Shown: piece after piece, positions 21,430-22,394 of the stretch | Layout: every line of letters begins with the position of its first letter | How positions within the stretch are numbered: position 1 is the first letter of the stretch | Origin: a virus | Virus record (IMG/VR): IMGVR_UViG_3300049483_000306 | Location: 1-22,394 of that record | DNA length: 22,394 nt | Direction: 5' to 3' (one strand) | Notes under the pieces: generated by a model | Seen by the model: the letters and a program-made list of their open reading frames with translations, nothing else | Databases searched by the model: none | Told to the model about the DNA's origin: nothing | Translations under genes and position numbers: made by a program

Positions 21430-22197
21430 ATGTCCAGGGAAGGACCGCCGAGTTTCCAGTTCTACCCGCGCGACTGGATCGTGGACACCCGGAAGCTGAC
21501 CCGTGACCAGCGCTGCCGCTACCACGACGCCCTGTGCGAGTCCTGGGTGTCCGGCTCCTACGGGGTCGCCGCGGAAGACCAGTGGCGCGACTGGCTGGAC
21601 TACACGCCCGAGCAGTGGGATCTCGAGCGGTCGGCGTTCGTTCGCCTGTTCTCCGTCCGGGAGGATGGGCAGTGGGTCCAGAAGCGGATGGTCGAGGTCC
21701 GCGAAGAGCAGTTGCGGCGGTACGAGCGATCGCAGGCCGGGGCGGAGCTGACCAATCAGCGACGGTGGGGCGATCGGGTAGCGATCGGTGAGCGATCGGG
21801 CGGCGGTCGCAGTGCGGTCACCCCTGCCTCTGCCTCTGCCTTTGCCTTAGAGAATCTAAACACTAACCCCCCCTCCCCCCTTGAACCGGCTCCCTCCGGT
21901 CGCGATGGTGTTCCTGTCAGGAGAAAGTCAAGGAAACCACCCCCTGAGCACCCTGACTTCCCGGCGTTCTACTCCGCCTACCCCCGGCACGAGGCGCCCA
22001 GGAGGGCAGCGAGTGCCTTCGCCCAGGCGCTGAAGCGCCACCCGAGCTACAAGGGGTCGGACCTGATCCAGGCGGCGGAGCTCTTCGCCGGCGAGAAGGC
22101 GGGCAAGGACCCCGAATTCCTACCCTATCCGGCGAGCTGGTTGAACGCCGACAGTTTCCGCAAGTACTTCGACGAGGAGGAGCCCGATGTCGCGTGA
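21430..22197 (+). CDS. DUF1376-like replication protein (255 aa)
   Basis: The N-terminus PSFQFYPRDWIVDTRKLTRD followed by QRCRYHDALCESWVSGSYG has the DUF1376 pattern: a YPRDW motif, then an LT-x-x-QR-x-Y-x-x-L-x-x-x-W helix. Such winged-helix-like proteins occur in phage replication modules, often as initiators or helicase loaders. A low-complexity linker (about residues 105-160) carries the DNA repeats described separately. The C-terminal part (FPAFYSAYPRHEAPRRAASA, then LIQAAELFAGEKAGKD and YPASWLNADSFRKYFDEE) resembles the C-terminal domain seen in related replication proteins. The ATG at 21430 has a GGAG site eight bases upstream. It is the first plus-strand gene and overlaps the next by 11 bases. 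Confidence 0.7.
   Translation: MSREGPPSFQFYPRDWIVDTRKLTRDQRCRYHDALCESWVSGSYGVAAEDQWRDWLDYTPEQWDLERSAFVRLFSVREDGQWVQKRMVEVREEQLRRYERSQAGAELTNQRRWGDRVAIGERSGGGRSAVTPASASAFALENLNTNPPSPLEPAPSGRDGVPVRRKSRKPPPEHPDFPAFYSAYPRHEAPRRAASAFAQALKRHPSYKGSDLIQAAELFAGEKAGKDPEFLPYPASWLNADSFRKYFDEEEPDVA
21759..21824 (+). repeat. Tandem 11-bp repeats (iteron-like) inside the replication gene
   Basis: Units start at 21770, 21781, 21792, 21803 and 21814, exactly 11 bases apart: GCGATCGGGTA, GCGATCGGTGA, GCGATCGGGCG, GCGGTCGCAGT, GCGGTCACCCC. A degenerate unit (GCGACGGTGGG) starts at 21759 and another good match (GCGATCGCAGG) at 21726, in the same 11-base register. Because 11 is not a multiple of 3, the encoded peptide is not repeated, so selection acts on DNA. 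Four of the matches contain GATC. Confidence 0.6.
21825..21882 (+). other. Pyrimidine-rich, locally AT-rich stretch after the iterons (possible unwinding element)
   Basis: Four 6-base units (TGCCTC, TGCCTC, TGCCTT, TGCCTT; 21825-21848) precede TTAGAGAATCTAAACACTAA (21847-21866), one of the most AT-rich short stretches in this GC-rich region, and a run of C and T to 21882. A strand-biased, easily melted segment beside iterons is the layout of a replication origin. The hexamer is in frame and encodes Ala-Ser/Ala-Phe, so it could also be simple linker. Confidence 0.4.
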
Positions 22198-22394
22198 GGT
22201 GCGGTTCACCGAGTACGTCCGCCGGCCGGAGGCGGGGCCGGGGCATGCGAAGATCCTGGTGCTCGAGCAGCCGGATGGTGGGCTGGCGCTGATCGCCGAG
22301 ACCGGCGAGGTCCAGTGCTACACCCTCGACCGGATCCCGTTCGCGATGCGGCAGAGCCGCTTCGCGTCCCACTACCAGCGGGTCGAAGGTGAGT
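22187..22394 (+). CDS. Hypothetical protein, partial at right edge
   Basis: The ATG at 22187 lies inside the end of the replication gene (11-base overlap) with a GGAGGAG ribosome site. The visible 69 codons start MSREVRFTEYVRRPEAGPGH and continue AKILVLEQPDGGLALIAETG and CYTLDRIPFAMRQSRF. It reads as a compact beta-rich N-terminus with no known motif. The stop lies beyond the window. It is probably the second gene of the replication unit. Confidence 0.7.
   Translation, partial: MSREVRFTEYVRRPEAGPGHAKILVLEQPDGGLALIAETGEVQCYTLDRIPFAMRQSRFASHYQRVEGE

Noticed and set aside
21917-22372. Minus-strand open frame of 151 codons opposite the replication gene
   Set aside because: Pro/Arg/Gly-rich antisense shadow spanning the end of the replication gene and the next gene.
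1-22394. tRNA genes, CRISPR arrays, insertion sequences or integrase
   Set aside because: I saw no clover-leaf sequences, spaced direct repeats of CRISPR type, transposase or recombinase motifs, or attachment-site-like direct repeats at the scale visible by eye; lysogeny cannot be judged from this window.

Overview
The window is a piece of a high-GC tailed dsDNA bacteriophage (Caudoviricetes) or closely related prophage, most likely with podovirus-like tail architecture. The evidence is a complete head-and-packaging set: small and large terminase, portal, scaffold, an SU10/DUF5309-type major capsid protein, a head-tail adaptor, a large nozzle-like tail protein and the start of a tail fibre. 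No tape measure or tail sheath is visible. The host cannot be named. GC content, common GTG starts, strong GGAGG ribosome sites and a sigma70-like promoter fit a high-GC bacterium.

Layout: nearly everything from 21142 down to 1 lies on the minus strand as one long, tightly packed unit, transcribed right to left. The order is small early proteins (21142-19245), a first glycan cassette (GT-A-like glycosyltransferase, FkbM methyltransferase; 19245-17930), two zinc-binding proteins, TerS and TerL (16957-14677), and a second glycan cassette (sugar C-methyltransferase, GT9-like protein, second GT-A-like protein) with an alanyl-tRNA-synthetase-like fragment inside it (14680-11642). Portal, scaffold and capsid follow (11645-7385), then five small proteins, a GT4-like glycosyltransferase, adaptor, nozzle and tail fibre running off the left edge. 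Many junctions are ATGA or GTGA overlaps, so translation is probably coupled.

The plus strand begins at 21430 with a DUF1376-like replication gene followed by a partial gene. The divergent gap (21143-21429) is the control region. It holds a plausible minus-strand promoter beside a perfect 14-bp palindrome, a good plus-strand sigma70-like promoter (TTGACT-17-TAGGTT), and a leader with four interleaved complementary arms (A-B-A'-B') ending in a terminator-like hairpin plus U tract just before the replication gene. This looks like an attenuator or a small structured RNA.

Inside the replication gene there are at least five 11-bp tandem repeats (GCGRTCG core), followed by a pyrimidine-rich, locally AT-rich stretch. 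This resembles the lambda arrangement of an origin inside the O gene.

Other points: the GT9-like gene reads intact only if one base is skipped at TTT-TAG-C (possible +1 frameshift or a homopolymer error), and six carbohydrate-modifying genes sit inside the virion operon, suggesting a glycosylated virion or host-surface modification.
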